Assembly (NCBI RefSeq): GCF_021513275.1
Contig: NZ_CP090978.1
Span: forward strand, 992,001-1,056,000
Source: Paenibacillus hexagrammi
GTDB lineage: Bacteria > Bacillota > Bacilli > Paenibacillales > NBRC-103111
Direction: 5' to 3'
Length of the DNA stretch: 64,000 nucleotides
A model generated the notes under the pieces. That model was not told where the DNA came from. It did not search any database and saw only the letters and a list, made by a program, of their open reading frames with translations. Below, in pieces: positions 25,476-34,766 of the stretch (its first letter is position 1; the number at the start of each line of letters is the position of its first letter). Made by a program: the position numbers and the translations under genes.

Positions 25476-25545
25476 AATAAAGAAGTTTTGGCAAAAATAG
25501 GAGAATGAGAGACGTATCGAGTTATTATTTGAAAGGGGTACGCAT

Positions 25546-26682
25546 ATGGATGCAATTTCATCATTATCCGAGCTCTTAGCTGAGCAGAAACATTCATCGT
25601 TTGTGGAAATACCGGGAGTACTGGGCCAGACCTTCGGTCAGGCGACGATTGCTGCCACTTTGCCCATGAGCAAGCTGTTCTCGATTTATGAAGTAGATTT
25701 GGAAGTTCAAAGGGCGATCATACCGCGTAATCTTTCCAAGCTGATCGACTATATCAACTTGTATTTAGAAGATCGTCAGCCGATCTATTTCCCTGGCATC
25801 ATATTTTCTGCCCGTGGAGCGGGACATTACGATGAGGAAAATAACGTGTTCCGTCTGCAGCCCATTGAGAAGCTATATGTCGTAGATGGACAGCACCGGT
25901 TGGCTGCGTTCCAGCGTATTATGGAAACACTTCAGAGTCAAATGGCAAGAGCGAAAGATAGACGGGAATATGACAAAATGGAAGAAATTACGGAGAAGCT
26001 TCGCAGATTATATGCGTTCCCGATTTCGACAATGACATACATTGATATTAATGCTCGTCAAGAACGCCAATTATTTTCAGATATCAATAAGCTTCCGCGA
26101 AAAATTGGAGGGAATCTGGCTGTTCTTCGGGACCAGCGCAGATTCTATCATGTGGCTGCGACAGAGCTGGCGACGAAGGCTCCGGCTATGCAGACATTAA
26201 CGGTCGATATGTTCTCCGAACGCGGCAAGGCGCCGGAATACCTCTTCTCGTACCATCTGCTTATCGAGATTCTAGTAGCTCTCTTTGAAGGCCGAATGAA
26301 GTCTGCGGCACGAAATAACGGTTATCAATATGAAGAGAAAGAGCTTCAAGATCAGGTATCACTTGCAGCATCGTACTTTAATGGATTGCTTCATTACCTG
26401 CCTACACCTGCAAAGGGTGAGCTGGTCTGGTCAGAAAATATTCAAATCGCATTAGCGCTATTCTTCCATGAAGAAGCAACCAAAACAGGTAAGTTTAATC
26501 GATATGCACTGGAGCATGCTTTGAAAATTCTGCCGCATTTGAATTGGAACGCGATTTATGTAGGTGATGAAAAGGACCGGCTGCCTAGACGCTCTCGAAT
26601 TATGAAAGCTTATCAATATATCAAGAACTTCTATCAAGAACAAAATGTATTTCTCATTAGTGATAAGGAGGATGCCGGCTAA
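25546..26682 (+). CDS. DndB-like DGQHR domain protein, first copy
   Basis: This 378-residue protein contains the hallmark YVVDGQHRLAAFQRIMET near residue 110 and the downstream pattern FSDINKLPRKIGGNL. Both belong to the DndB/DGQHR family related to ParB-like folds. In true dnd systems DndB negatively controls phosphorothioation of DNA. No dndA, C, D or E gene is present in this window, so a DNA-sulfur role is doubtful. The gene starts at an ATG behind AAAGGGG and ends one base into a second family member. The pair look like a heteromeric unit with unknown function. Confidence 0.82.
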   Translation: MDAISSLSELLAEQKHSSFVEIPGVLGQTFGQATIAATLPMSKLFSIYEVDLEVQRAIIPRNLSKLIDYINLYLEDRQPIYFPGIIFSARGAGHYDEENNVFRLQPIEKLYVVDGQHRLAAFQRIMETLQSQMARAKDRREYDKMEEITEKLRRLYAFPISTMTYIDINARQERQLFSDINKLPRKIGGNLAVLRDQRRFYHVAATELATKAPAMQTLTVDMFSERGKAPEYLFSYHLLIEILVALFEGRMKSAARNNGYQYEEKELQDQVSLAASYFNGLLHYLPTPAKGELVWSENIQIALALFFHEEATKTGKFNRYALEHALKILPHLNWNAIYVGDEKDRLPRRSRIMKAYQYIKNFYQEQNVFLISDKEDAG

Positions 26683-27863
26683 TGGAAGGACTACGTTTAC
26701 AAATGACGATTCATCCGTTCTGCGATAAATTCGGACTCTCTACCGTTGCGCTGAGAGTACAGGATTTGTTGAACTACACGATGATTGATCCGATGGTTCA
26801 GCGTAAGCTTAGCAATATGCAAAGACGAAAAATTTCGACCTACTTGCAAGAGCGGGAGTTAGACCACGTCTTCTTTGGGCCTGTAACGCTTTCCTTACGA
26901 GAAGTGAATCAGTTGTCTAAAGGCGAGAACGAATTCATGTTAAAGCACGGCAGCAAATTGAGTATTCTCGACGGACAGCATCGTATTCTTGCTCTTGGTT
27001 ATGTAAATGAACAGCTTCAGAAAGAAGTAAAGCGGCATGAGAAAAAATTAGCGCTATTAAAAATTAAACAGCGTAAATTTCCGGATGATACGGAGCTGAA
27101 GCAGGAAGTAGACCAGCTTGAAGGCGTGATTAATCAACTGGAAAGCAGACGTCTGGATTTGATGGATACGCAGCTGGCTGTTCAAATCTACATCGGGTTA
27201 ACGGAAGAGGAAGAGCAGCAATTATTTGGCGACATTAACTCTAAGGTTCAACTCGTCAGTAAAGAACTGGGTCACTCCTTCGACTCGATCGATCCGCTTA
27301 ATCTAGTTATTCAACAGGTTGTGGATCATAACATCTATTTAAAAGCAGCAGGCGTCGAGCGCCGAAGCAACTTGACCTCGTTCAATCGCAATTTCACTTG
27401 TTTCAGCTGGCTCTATTCGATTGCCACCATGCTTTTTTCAGGCAGAATGCAGCCTTCCTATGAGCTTCAGCGGAGAATCCGTCATGATCCTTCGACCTAT
27501 GTGGAGATCTTACATCAGTTCTTCAATACGCTTCTGCCTATGATGCCGGAACAGCCCGGGATTGCCACATATACCTCAGCCAACCGCGTCGTACAGGAAA
27601 GCATTGCATTGTACGCAAATCGCTTCCTCTTCCCGAATGGGGAGTATAACGAAGAATGGACGCAATGCCTGCAGATCTTAGATGGATTTGATTGGTCCCA
27701 TGATAACGAAGAGCTGATATACGTATTTGGTTCTCTGGATAACGGCAAGATTAATCTTATTCATGAGAAATCTCTGAAGAAACATGTAAAAATGGTGCAG
27801 TTCTTCCTCGAAGGAAACGACTCGGATTCTTCCAATGAAGATGATGTGGCATCCCCAGCATAA
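26682..27863 (+). CDS. DndB-like DGQHR domain protein, second copy
   Basis: This 393-residue paralogue of the preceding protein has LSILDGQHRILALGYVNEQL near residue 94, then a long coiled-coil insertion (about residues 108-160) and FGDINSKVQLVSKELGHSFD. The ATG overlaps the previous stop codon (TAATG) and GGAGG lies ten bases upstream, so the two are translationally coupled. The extra coiled coil distinguishes it from the first copy and may serve dimerisation. A terminator follows. The DNA modification role is not supported by neighbours. Confidence 0.82.
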   Translation: MEGLRLQMTIHPFCDKFGLSTVALRVQDLLNYTMIDPMVQRKLSNMQRRKISTYLQERELDHVFFGPVTLSLREVNQLSKGENEFMLKHGSKLSILDGQHRILALGYVNEQLQKEVKRHEKKLALLKIKQRKFPDDTELKQEVDQLEGVINQLESRRLDLMDTQLAVQIYIGLTEEEEQQLFGDINSKVQLVSKELGHSFDSIDPLNLVIQQVVDHNIYLKAAGVERRSNLTSFNRNFTCFSWLYSIATMLFSGRMQPSYELQRRIRHDPSTYVEILHQFFNTLLPMMPEQPGIATYTSANRVVQESIALYANRFLFPNGEYNEEWTQCLQILDGFDWSHDNEELIYVFGSLDNGKINLIHEKSLKKHVKMVQFFLEGNDSDSSNEDDVASPA

Positions 27864-27873
27864 ACAATGAGAA

Positions 27874-27917
27874 TAACCCTCTTTCTATCAACCGGCAGGT
27901 TGAATAAGAAAGGGGTT
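27874..27917 (+). terminator. Intrinsic terminator after the DGQHR pair
   Basis: A long imperfect stem (AACCCTCTTTCT and TCAACC with AGGTTGA and AGAAAGGGGTT) is followed by a T-rich tail. Confidence 0.8.
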
Positions 27918-28014
27918 TCTTGCATTTTGTACGAATTCATCAATAGAATCGTCCAAGCTAATGATAGGATCGCTGCATTATATAGAGTATCAAGTTTGAA
28001 AGGAGGAATTGTCC

Positions 28015-28206
28015 ATGAGCTGCTCTATATTAGCTACTTTGTCCCAAATCAGCATCGGTACAGTAATCACTGTTCACAGTGGAACTACTCCTAACCACAC
28101 AGGAAGATACGTTGGTATTCAAAACGGTAATGTCGTTATCGTAAGTAATGGAGGCACTGTGTACTACTACCCAATCGGTCATATCTCCGTCATCCACATT
28201 CCTTAA
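28015..28206 (+). CDS. 63-residue beta-rich small protein
   Basis: The protein begins MSCSILATLSQISIGTVITV and consists mostly of short strands with Gly/Asn turns (GRYVGIQNGNVVIV, GTVYYYPIGHISVIHIP). The pattern resembles a small Sm/SH3-like barrel, as in some spore-coat DUF2642 proteins, where a strand ending in YIPI-x-I-x-x-I is typical. The ATG has AGGAGG nine bases upstream, and a strong terminator follows. It probably has its own transcript. The spore assignment is a guess from shape and genus. Confidence 0.65.
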   Translation: MSCSILATLSQISIGTVITVHSGTTPNHTGRYVGIQNGNVVIVSNGGTVYYYPIGHISVIHIP

Positions 28207-28223
28207 TTTGTTCATTACGAAAG

Positions 28224-28265
28224 AGCGCTCCAAGGCTGGATATAGCAGCTTTGGGGTGCTTTTTT
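28224..28265 (+). terminator. Intrinsic terminator
   Basis: A 15-bp imperfect stem (AGCGCTCCAAGGCTG with CAGCTTTGGGGTGCT) is followed by a run of T. Confidence 0.85.
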
Positions 28266-28397
28266 GTTTCGATGGCAACATGTAGGACAAGGTCTTGAGT
28301 GGTACAAAGTATCTAAGGTTATAAATAAGCTGTCCCGATAAATACACTTATCACATGCGTCTTTGATGAAAAACAGCCTCAGATTGGAGGAAGAATC

Positions 28398-29660
28398 TTG
28401 TTTGTTCATACTGTTCAAGCTGGCGAATCTTTATTTGAGATCAGCAAAAGATATCGAATTCCGGTAAATCAAATCCAAACTGTAAATGGTCTCACGGAAA
28501 CGAATATCGTCCCGGGGCAAGCTTTACTTATAGACTCATATACCTATGTCGTGCAGCCTGGTGACACGTATAGCCTTATCGCGCACAAGGCCTTTGTACC
28601 GATTGGACAATTGGAAGCAGCCAATTCTATGATCAAGCCGGAGACCCTTCAGCCTGGAATGATAATCAAGATTCCTGATACATCCAATTATATCGCAGAT
28701 ACGCTGAGCTATTACGGAGTGCGAAGTCCGGAGTTAGATCAGGCACTGATTCGGGAGTATGCTCCCTATTCTTCCTCTATTTCGATCTTTGAATATCATT
28801 TTGCAAGTAATGGGGATATTGTAAATCAGTTAGAGGATTACGCAGCCATTGAAACAACCTGGAAGAATCGGGTTACCCCTTTAGTTACGATTACCAATCT
28901 CACGGAAGCAGGGTTTGATTCGGAGCTTGTTCACCTAGTATTGAATAACCCTGCTGCAAGAAGCAATCTGGTAGATCATATAGCTGAGTTAGTTTTACGC
29001 AAGGGGTACGGCGGTGTAAACATTGATTTTGAGCTGGTCAGAGCTGTGGACAGGGATCTATTTAGCGGTTTTCTTCGCCAATTGAGAGATCGCTTGAAAC
29101 CAGGCGGCTTTGCCTTAACCATTGCAGTTCCTCCCAAAACCAGCGAGGATATTCCTTGGATGCTCGGCTATGATTATGGCGCTATCGGGTCTGTAGTTGA
29201 TTCTATGTTTATCATGGCGTATGACTGGCATCACTCTGTAAGTGAGGCAGGTCCTGTCGCCCCTCTCGATCAGGTCAAGAATACGATTCAATTTGCACTT
29301 AAATATGTCCCGCGTCAGAAAATTATTCTGGGGGTTCCACTATATGGATACAGCTGGAGTATACCCTATCAGCCCGGAATGGTGGCACCGGGAATATCTA
29401 ATCAGAATGCGATTCAAACGGCAATGAGATATCAGGCTCCTATCCAATATTCCCGGGAAGCACAGACTCCTTATTACCAGTACCGAAACGAACAAGGGAT
29501 GCTTCATGAGGTGTGGTTCGAAGATGTGAGAAGCATGAGCGGTAAAATGCTGTTGGTCCGGGAATACGGCTTGCAAGCTTTGGGAGCGTGGCAGTTAACA
29601 CTAGGCTTCGCGCCGGGAACTTGGCTGTTGAGAAAATTTTTTACGATTCGAAAGCTATAA
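28398..29660 (+). CDS. LysM-GH18 spore cortex N-acetylglucosaminidase (SleL/YaaH-like)
   Basis: This 420-residue protein begins with two LysM peptidoglycan-binding repeats (about residues 2-46 and 49-94; HTVQAGESLFEISKRY and YVVQPGDTYSLIAHKA). A GH18 barrel follows, with the catalytic motif GGVNIDFELV near residue 208, in which the glutamate is the acid. SleL/YaaH proteins degrade cortex fragments during spore germination. No signal peptide is present, as usual for SleL, which is incorporated into the forming spore. The start is TTG behind TTGGAGG. The gene is single. Confidence 0.88.
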   Translation: MFVHTVQAGESLFEISKRYRIPVNQIQTVNGLTETNIVPGQALLIDSYTYVVQPGDTYSLIAHKAFVPIGQLEAANSMIKPETLQPGMIIKIPDTSNYIADTLSYYGVRSPELDQALIREYAPYSSSISIFEYHFASNGDIVNQLEDYAAIETTWKNRVTPLVTITNLTEAGFDSELVHLVLNNPAARSNLVDHIAELVLRKGYGGVNIDFELVRAVDRDLFSGFLRQLRDRLKPGGFALTIAVPPKTSEDIPWMLGYDYGAIGSVVDSMFIMAYDWHHSVSEAGPVAPLDQVKNTIQFALKYVPRQKIILGVPLYGYSWSIPYQPGMVAPGISNQNAIQTAMRYQAPIQYSREAQTPYYQYRNEQGMLHEVWFEDVRSMSGKMLLVREYGLQALGAWQLTLGFAPGTWLLRKFFTIRKL

Positions 29661-29767
29661 GAGGGGAGGAAGCTAGGATTCTGTCTGATAGTGTTTGGGG
29701 AGAATCTGGAGGCATGTAAAGCGTCTGTTGCAGCAGGTTAGGGACTCTACTTAATCGGCAACAATAA

Positions 29768-29805
29768 AGCCCCGAACTGTGCGCATTTGCGCTATAGTTC
29801 GGGGC
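29768..29805. terminator. Bidirectional terminator between convergent genes
   Basis: A stem of AGCCCCGAACT and AGTTCGGGGCT with an inner GCGC pair separates the spore hydrolase (plus) from the GH15 gene (minus). Sequence on both sides is A- or T-rich enough for use in both directions. Confidence 0.75.
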
Positions 29806-29821
29806 TTGCCGTCTTATTGCT

Positions 29822-31795
29822 TTATTGCTGCAGCTGACGGACTCTCAGCTGATCAACTTCACTCAGCATGGAGACGGCCAAAATGAACATCGCGTGAGAC
29901 CAGGTCAAAGGCACAACCCAAGCGGTTTCTCCAGTGACTTTGTCGATCTGCTCCGGAAGCAGTCCCATATCGGTACGGTGATCGACAGCCCATTGAAGCA
30001 GGGCTCTGGCTTCCTCGTATTGGCCAACGGCGATTTTGTAATGGCTGAGCCATAGCGTTGTCAGAATCCAAGGATTTCCTCCGATATAAGGATCGTCCTC
30101 GTATCGTTTGATTCCGCCTACGACAGGTACGGTCAGCTCACGCTCGATCGCTTCAGCGGTGCGGGCCATACGAGGGTCGTGGACGTCCACAGCGCCGAAT
30201 GGCACGGAGATGCCCAGGAGGCTGATGTCGATAACCGGATCATGCTGAAGCAGATACGTCGGATAGCCCTTCGCGCTCACCTTCACCGAAGTGGCGGCGC
30301 CTTGCTCCTCCGCCGAGCGGAATTCCGGCTCGGTGACGGCCAGCTTCAGACCGCGGTAGAACGATCCGCGGTCTTCATTCCAGCAGCTATCGCCGATACG
30401 CTGCTGGATGCCTTCCGCTGCAAGCGCCCATGCGGACGCTTGCTCTTCAAGACCGCGCAGCCGTGCAAAGGCGGCTGCGGCCGTCAAACCGCCGTACACG
30501 GCAGCGGCCGAGTACGTGTGCTCCGCCAAGCGCTCCTCCCAGAGGTCGCGGCTTGGCGCAGGCAGGCCGGTTTCCTCGTCGATGTAGCTGACGAGGAAAT
30601 CGGCGCCCTTCGCCACGGCGGGCCATACCCGCTCGGCGAAGGCGGCATCTTGGATGTGGCTGTAATGCTGCCACATCCCCCAGAGGATCGACGCGCCCTC
30701 GTCGATCTGAAGGCCCCATGACGGCGCCAGACGCCCGTCATGGTAGTGGCGCTGCTGCCAGGACCCGTCGGCGTCCTGGGCAGTCAGGGTCCACTCGTAG
30801 AAGCGAGTGGACAGATCCGACAGCCCGACACGGTCGAGGGCTGTCGTGATGAAGGCTGCGTCGCGACCCCAGCAGTAGGCATAGCCGCCGCAGCGTGTGA
30901 AGCCTTCGTCGAACTCCGGCGCAGCGACGACGCTGCCGCTCTGCTCGTCGGACATCAGCTTCATCGTGAGCAGGGAGCGCTCATACAGCTCACGGATGTC
31001 TTCAGCCGCTTCGGGAGCGGGCACCGCGTCTGCCAGGTATTGCTGCCAGTAGGCTGCCGTTTGATCGTACCAGTATGCGGCAGGTTGGCTTTTAGCAAGG
31101 GCAAGAGCCTCAGCAGCTTCTTGACGGGTAGAGCCTGCTGCAATATATACCGGTACTTCAACCGTTTGCCCCGGTTGAACGCTAGTAAAGCTCCAGCTTA
31201 AGGCTCCGTCAGGCTGCATATCAATGTCAGTACCGTTAAGCTGACCGGTATTAGCCCCAGCCCATGCTTGACCTGCTTGGAATCCTGTGCAAACGTTTGA
31301 ACTCGAGACCGAAAAAATATACTCGTGGCGCATGTGAGTGATAGCGTCCAAGGCTTCGTCAAACTGCGTCGTGTGATAATAATTCGTTTCCATGGAACGG
31401 AACGAGGAATAATACATGAAACGGAAAGATACCGGTGAGTCGGAGCGATTCGTAAAGCTGTAATGACGAACGAACACATTTTGACCTGGTACCGCATAGT
31501 CAAGGGATTGCACAGAAACGGGGATAGTCGCATGTTCTGCCAGGACACGGAATATATTCGTGCGGCTTACATAGCCGGCTTCATGGCCCCAGCCTTCTTC
31601 AGCGCTGTCGAACCAGGAAGTGCGTTCCGTCAAACCGTCTACAAACAGACCGGTACGGATTTCATCAACGTGCTGCGGATAATCGATATGCGGCCACCAA
31701 AGGCGAAACATTCTGCCTGTACGGCCAAGAGAAGCCAAAAAGCGGGAATTTCCTGCGATGGCGTCGATCAAGTAAGGCTTTTTGTCTTGTGACAT
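29822..31795 (-). CDS. Glycoside hydrolase family 15 (glucoamylase-type)
   Basis: This 657-residue protein has the GH15 plan. An N-terminal beta-sandwich (about residues 1-260) is followed by an (alpha/alpha)6 barrel that contains YCWGRDAAFITTALD near 309, LQIDEGASILWGMWQHY near 371 with the general acid, and LPEQIDKVTGETAWVVPLTW near 617 with the second catalytic glutamate. No signal peptide is present, so it should act in the cytoplasm on imported maltodextrins or similar alpha-glucans. AAGGAG lies ten bases before the ATG. It lies downstream of the LacI regulator on the same strand (14-base gap), probably co-transcribed. The stretch 30250-31020 is markedly GC-rich. Confidence 0.9.
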   Translation of the reverse strand: MSQDKKPYLIDAIAGNSRFLASLGRTGRMFRLWWPHIDYPQHVDEIRTGLFVDGLTERTSWFDSAEEGWGHEAGYVSRTNIFRVLAEHATIPVSVQSLDYAVPGQNVFVRHYSFTNRSDSPVSFRFMYYSSFRSMETNYYHTTQFDEALDAITHMRHEYIFSVSSSNVCTGFQAGQAWAGANTGQLNGTDIDMQPDGALSWSFTSVQPGQTVEVPVYIAAGSTRQEAAEALALAKSQPAAYWYDQTAAYWQQYLADAVPAPEAAEDIRELYERSLLTMKLMSDEQSGSVVAAPEFDEGFTRCGGYAYCWGRDAAFITTALDRVGLSDLSTRFYEWTLTAQDADGSWQQRHYHDGRLAPSWGLQIDEGASILWGMWQHYSHIQDAAFAERVWPAVAKGADFLVSYIDEETGLPAPSRDLWEERLAEHTYSAAAVYGGLTAAAAFARLRGLEEQASAWALAAEGIQQRIGDSCWNEDRGSFYRGLKLAVTEPEFRSAEEQGAATSVKVSAKGYPTYLLQHDPVIDISLLGISVPFGAVDVHDPRMARTAEAIERELTVPVVGGIKRYEDDPYIGGNPWILTTLWLSHYKIAVGQYEEARALLQWAVDHRTDMGLLPEQIDKVTGETAWVVPLTWSHAMFILAVSMLSEVDQLRVRQLQQ

Positions 31796-31809
31796 AAGAG
31801 AACAACTCC

Positions 31810-32835
31810 TTATTCTTGGTTGGTATGAAGAGAGGATTCACGAGCGACCAGACGGTGCGGAATAATAATATGGCGCTGATGAATGGACTCGCCTTTTACA
31901 GCTCGAATCAAAGTTTGCGAGGCGGTGTAGCCCAGCTGATAGATCCCGATATCGATGGAACTGATCGGAGGTGAGGCAAGCTCTGAAATTGAGATATTGT
32001 TAAATCCGACCAGGCTCAGATCCTGCGGTACCTTGTATCCCAGCTCGGTCAAGCCGCGAAGCACACCGAAGGCAACGATATCGTCAATGGCTACAAGTGC
32101 GGTTGGACGATGCGGCAGATTCATAAAGAAAGACATGGCTCTATAGCCGCTTTCCTGCAGAAACTCTCCCTCAACAATCCATTCGGATTGAATGTCCAGA
32201 CTCGCTTCTTGCATCGCCTTCTTGTACCCGATCATCCTGTCTCTGGAGACAATCAGATTCGGAGGTCCACTGACAAAGCCGATCCGCTTATGTCCTTGGG
32301 CGATCAGATGGCGGGTTGCATCATAGGCTGCCTGCACGTTGTTGTTGTCCACTGCCAAAATATCGGGGTAGTCTTCACTGCGTCCGACAAGCACAAAAGG
32401 AAAATCCTGTTCTTTCAAAAAGGCAATGACAGGGTCCGATTTACGGGAGTAGAGCAGAATCACACCGTCTACGCGGCGGCCTTTAACAAGCCGGGTGACG
32501 GCCTCCACTTCCTCGCTTTCCGACGTGCCGGTCGTCATCATGAGGTCGTATCCGCTTCGTGTGGATTGGGTGACAACACCTCGGATGATTTCCGAGAAGA
32601 AGAGATTAAGAAACAGCTCTTCTGCAGAACGAGGCAGCAAAATGCCGATTGTCTGTGTTGTTTTGGATACAAGGCTCTTCGCCATGACATTCGGATGATA
32701 TCCCATTTCCTGCATAATCTCTTTGACTTTACGGGTCGTGGCAGGGCTAATCCGAGGATGTCCGGAGATAACGCGAGATACGGTTGAAGGGGATACCCCA
32801 GCTCTTTTGGCAACGTCGATAATCGTGACTGACAT
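31810..32835 (-). CDS. LacI family transcriptional regulator, probable maltodextrin repressor
   Basis: This 341-residue protein has an N-terminal helix-turn-helix and hinge (IIDVAKRAGVSPSTVSRVIS, then SPATTRKVKEIMQEMGYHPN) and a periplasmic-binding-like sensor domain. It is divergent from malE and lies in front of GH15, so control of maltodextrin genes is the obvious role. A CAAACGATTG site just before its own gene and CAAACGTTTG in the malE promoter are likely operators. The start ATG has AGGAGG eight bases upstream. The sugar effector is not determined. Confidence 0.88.
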   Translation of the reverse strand: MSVTIIDVAKRAGVSPSTVSRVISGHPRISPATTRKVKEIMQEMGYHPNVMAKSLVSKTTQTIGILLPRSAEELFLNLFFSEIIRGVVTQSTRSGYDLMMTTGTSESEEVEAVTRLVKGRRVDGVILLYSRKSDPVIAFLKEQDFPFVLVGRSEDYPDILAVDNNNVQAAYDATRHLIAQGHKRIGFVSGPPNLIVSRDRMIGYKKAMQEASLDIQSEWIVEGEFLQESGYRAMSFFMNLPHRPTALVAIDDIVAFGVLRGLTELGYKVPQDLSLVGFNNISISELASPPISSIDIGIYQLGYTASQTLIRAVKGESIHQRHIIIPHRLVARESSLHTNQE

Positions 32836-32855
32836 GTGAAAGATCCTCCTGTGTG

Positions 32856-32865
32856 CAAACGATTG
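32856..32865. promoter_or_regulatory. Probable LacI-family operator before the regulator gene
   Basis: CAAACGATTG, within GTGTGCAAACGATTGAATC, differs at one base from the palindrome CAAACGTTTG in the malE promoter. It lies in the leader of the LacI gene, which suggests autoregulation. Confidence 0.6.
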
Positions 32866-33242
32866 AATCTAGCATAAATACATTATCTTTTCATGTTATC
32901 TTATTTGATATAGAAAAGTAAATATTTGATTTTAACGGTGTTAATGATTTAGGTGTGAGAAGCGGTTAAAAAGGTGTTGTAGTGAATAAAAAGAAGCTCA
33001 AAGTTGCAGATGGAAAGCTGTAAAGCAACAGAGCTATAAAACCACAATAAACTCAGAGTACACAGAGGGAAGCAGTCCACTCGAAGTTACAGAGGAGAAG
33101 AAGTTAGGCATGTGATAAATGGCATCCATCTCAGGAACTTCCCTCTTTGCCAAATAATTTCCAAAATTTCTTGTGAAACTGAGAAAAAAAGAGCGATTCG
33201 GAGAAAGCTATGGAATTATCGCCAATAATCGGTTAATTTGAA
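32866..33242. other. Divergent intergenic region without a recognised gene
   Basis: This AT-rich stretch of about 380 bases lies between the LacI regulator and the malE promoter. I see no convincing open frame with a ribosome binding site, no RNA fold I recognise and no strong repeat. It presumably carries the minus-strand promoter of the regulator and upstream control sites for malE. Confidence 0.5.
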
Positions 33243-33284
33243 TTGTGCAAACGTTTGTACTTTGTTTCTTCTCAAATGTATGAT
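33243..33284 (+). promoter_or_regulatory. malE promoter with overlapping operator
   Basis: The palindrome CAAACGTTTG (33248-33257) sits over the -35 box TTGTAC (33255-33260). An 18-base spacer leads to TATGAT (33279-33284). A LacI-type repressor bound here would block RNA polymerase. The leader to malE is about 140 bases. Confidence 0.65.
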
Positions 33285-33329
33285 AAAGGAAGAAATGAAG
33301 CGTTTACAAGTGAGCTATACCCATTTAGA

Positions 33330-33342
33330 AAACCGGTTTCCC
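33330..33342. promoter_or_regulatory. Shared palindromic motif in the malE leader
   Basis: AAACCGGTTTCCC occurs here and again, base for base, at the promoter of the GH13 neopullulanase gene (59822-59834). The palindrome AAACCGGTTT has the form of a LacI-family operator. Confidence 0.5.
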
Positions 33343-33432
33343 GAACGGTGTCGAATTAACCATGGGTGGGCTTAGAGAACAGTGCAGGTGATTTAGAGAT
33401 AGTGCAAACAATTTTTGAAGGGTGGTTTTCGA

Positions 33433-34758
33433 ATGACAATGAAAAAAATGTTGGTGGTTGTAACGGCTGTTACTACTAGCTTGGCTTTGGCAGCATGTGG
33501 AGCGGCTTCACCAGGCTCGACCGATAAGGAGAATCCTCCGGTATCCGCAGAGACGGCAGCTCCTAATACGGAAGGTGCTCAAGCTGGGGCGGATGATGCA
33601 GGGATCACACCTGAACCAGGAGCAAAGCTGCTAATTTGGGATGGTGCAAAAGAGCGGCCTTTTGAAGAAGAAATTGCCAAACAATTTTCTGCCAAATATA
33701 ACGTGGAAGTTCAAATCGAAGAAGTAGGACCGCCTGATACAGTGAATCGCATGAGCAATGACGGACCTGCCGGAATCGGTGCCGATGTATTCGTCATTCC
33801 TCACAATCACCTTGGCAGAGCGGTAAACGCAGGACTCGTACTGCCGAATGATATTTTTGGCGATGTGACGAAGAAAAGCAATACGGAAAGTGCGGTCATA
33901 GGGGCGACCAGCGGGGACAAAATTTATGCGTATCCTCGTTCCGCTGAAACGATCGCCATGTACTACAATAAAAAGCTGGTGCCAACGCCGCCGAAATCGT
34001 TCGATGACGTTGTGGCTTTCAGCAAAACGTTCACGGACAAATCAAAGAACAAATACGGATTAATCTGGGAAAGCGGGAATTTCTATTTTAACTATCCGTT
34101 CTTCGCAGCAGGCGGCGGATACGTATTTGGCAAAAACGGTACTGATCCTCATGATATCGGGCTAAATACCGATGGCGCTGTAGCAGGCTTAAAGCTGTAC
34201 GCCAGCTTGAAGAACGATGTTCTGCCTATTAATGCAGGAGACATTAACCCGGATATTAAAAGATCGCTGTTCACGAAAGGCGACGCTGCTATGGACATTA
34301 CCGGACCATGGGAAATGGCGGCATACAAGGAAGCACTGGGCGATGACCTGGGCATAGCGCCAATCCCGCAAATTAATGGCAAACCGGCAATTACTTTCGC
34401 AGGTATTCAAGAAGTGGTAGTCAACGCGTATTCGAAGTATCCGAATGCGGCGAAGCTGTATGCTAAATTCTCTACAAGCAAAGAAGCGCAGCTGCAGCTT
34501 TATAAAATTATCGGCTCCGTACCTACCAATACGGAAGCGCAAGGTGACGCTCAAATCAAAAATGATCCCTACGTGTCCGCTTTCGTAGAGCAATCCAAGA
34601 ACTCGATTCCAATGCCTTCCATTCCGGAAATGGAAAGTGTATGGTCCCCAATCGGAGCAGCGCTAAGCGACATTTGGAACTCCGGCAAAGATCCGAAGGA
34701 AGCGCTGGATAACGCCGTGAAGCAAATTAAAGACGCGAACAGCAGCTCAGCCAAATAA
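33433..34758 (+). CDS. malE: Maltodextrin ABC transporter binding lipoprotein
   Basis: This 441-residue lipoprotein has a lipobox LALAACG near residue 22 and a Ser/Pro/Ala-rich linker. A MalE/MdxE-type binding domain follows: GAKLLIWDGAKERPFEEEIA, DVFVIPHNHLGRAVNAGLV, TSGDKIYAYPRSAETIAMYY and MDITGPWEMAAYKEALG. It captures malto-oligosaccharides for the MalF-MalG permease encoded downstream. ATG 33433 has AAGGGTGG eight bases upstream. It is probably repressed by the divergent LacI protein. Confidence 0.92.
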   Translation: MTMKKMLVVVTAVTTSLALAACGAASPGSTDKENPPVSAETAAPNTEGAQAGADDAGITPEPGAKLLIWDGAKERPFEEEIAKQFSAKYNVEVQIEEVGPPDTVNRMSNDGPAGIGADVFVIPHNHLGRAVNAGLVLPNDIFGDVTKKSNTESAVIGATSGDKIYAYPRSAETIAMYYNKKLVPTPPKSFDDVVAFSKTFTDKSKNKYGLIWESGNFYFNYPFFAAGGGYVFGKNGTDPHDIGLNTDGAVAGLKLYASLKNDVLPINAGDINPDIKRSLFTKGDAAMDITGPWEMAAYKEALGDDLGIAPIPQINGKPAITFAGIQEVVVNAYSKYPNAAKLYAKFSTSKEAQLQLYKIIGSVPTNTEAQGDAQIKNDPYVSAFVEQSKNSIPMPSIPEMESVWSPIGAALSDIWNSGKDPKEALDNAVKQIKDANSSSAK

Positions 34759-34766
34759 GAGGTGCG

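Noticed and set aside
30179-31201. Plus-strand frames opposite the GH15 gene
   Set aside because: They come from high GC at third codon positions in the GH15 gene and have no family features.
32856-33257. CcpA (cre) sites
   Set aside because: The sites are CAAACG-centred and lack the expected outer bases of the cre consensus; a local LacI-type repressor is a better fit, though CcpA cannot be excluded.
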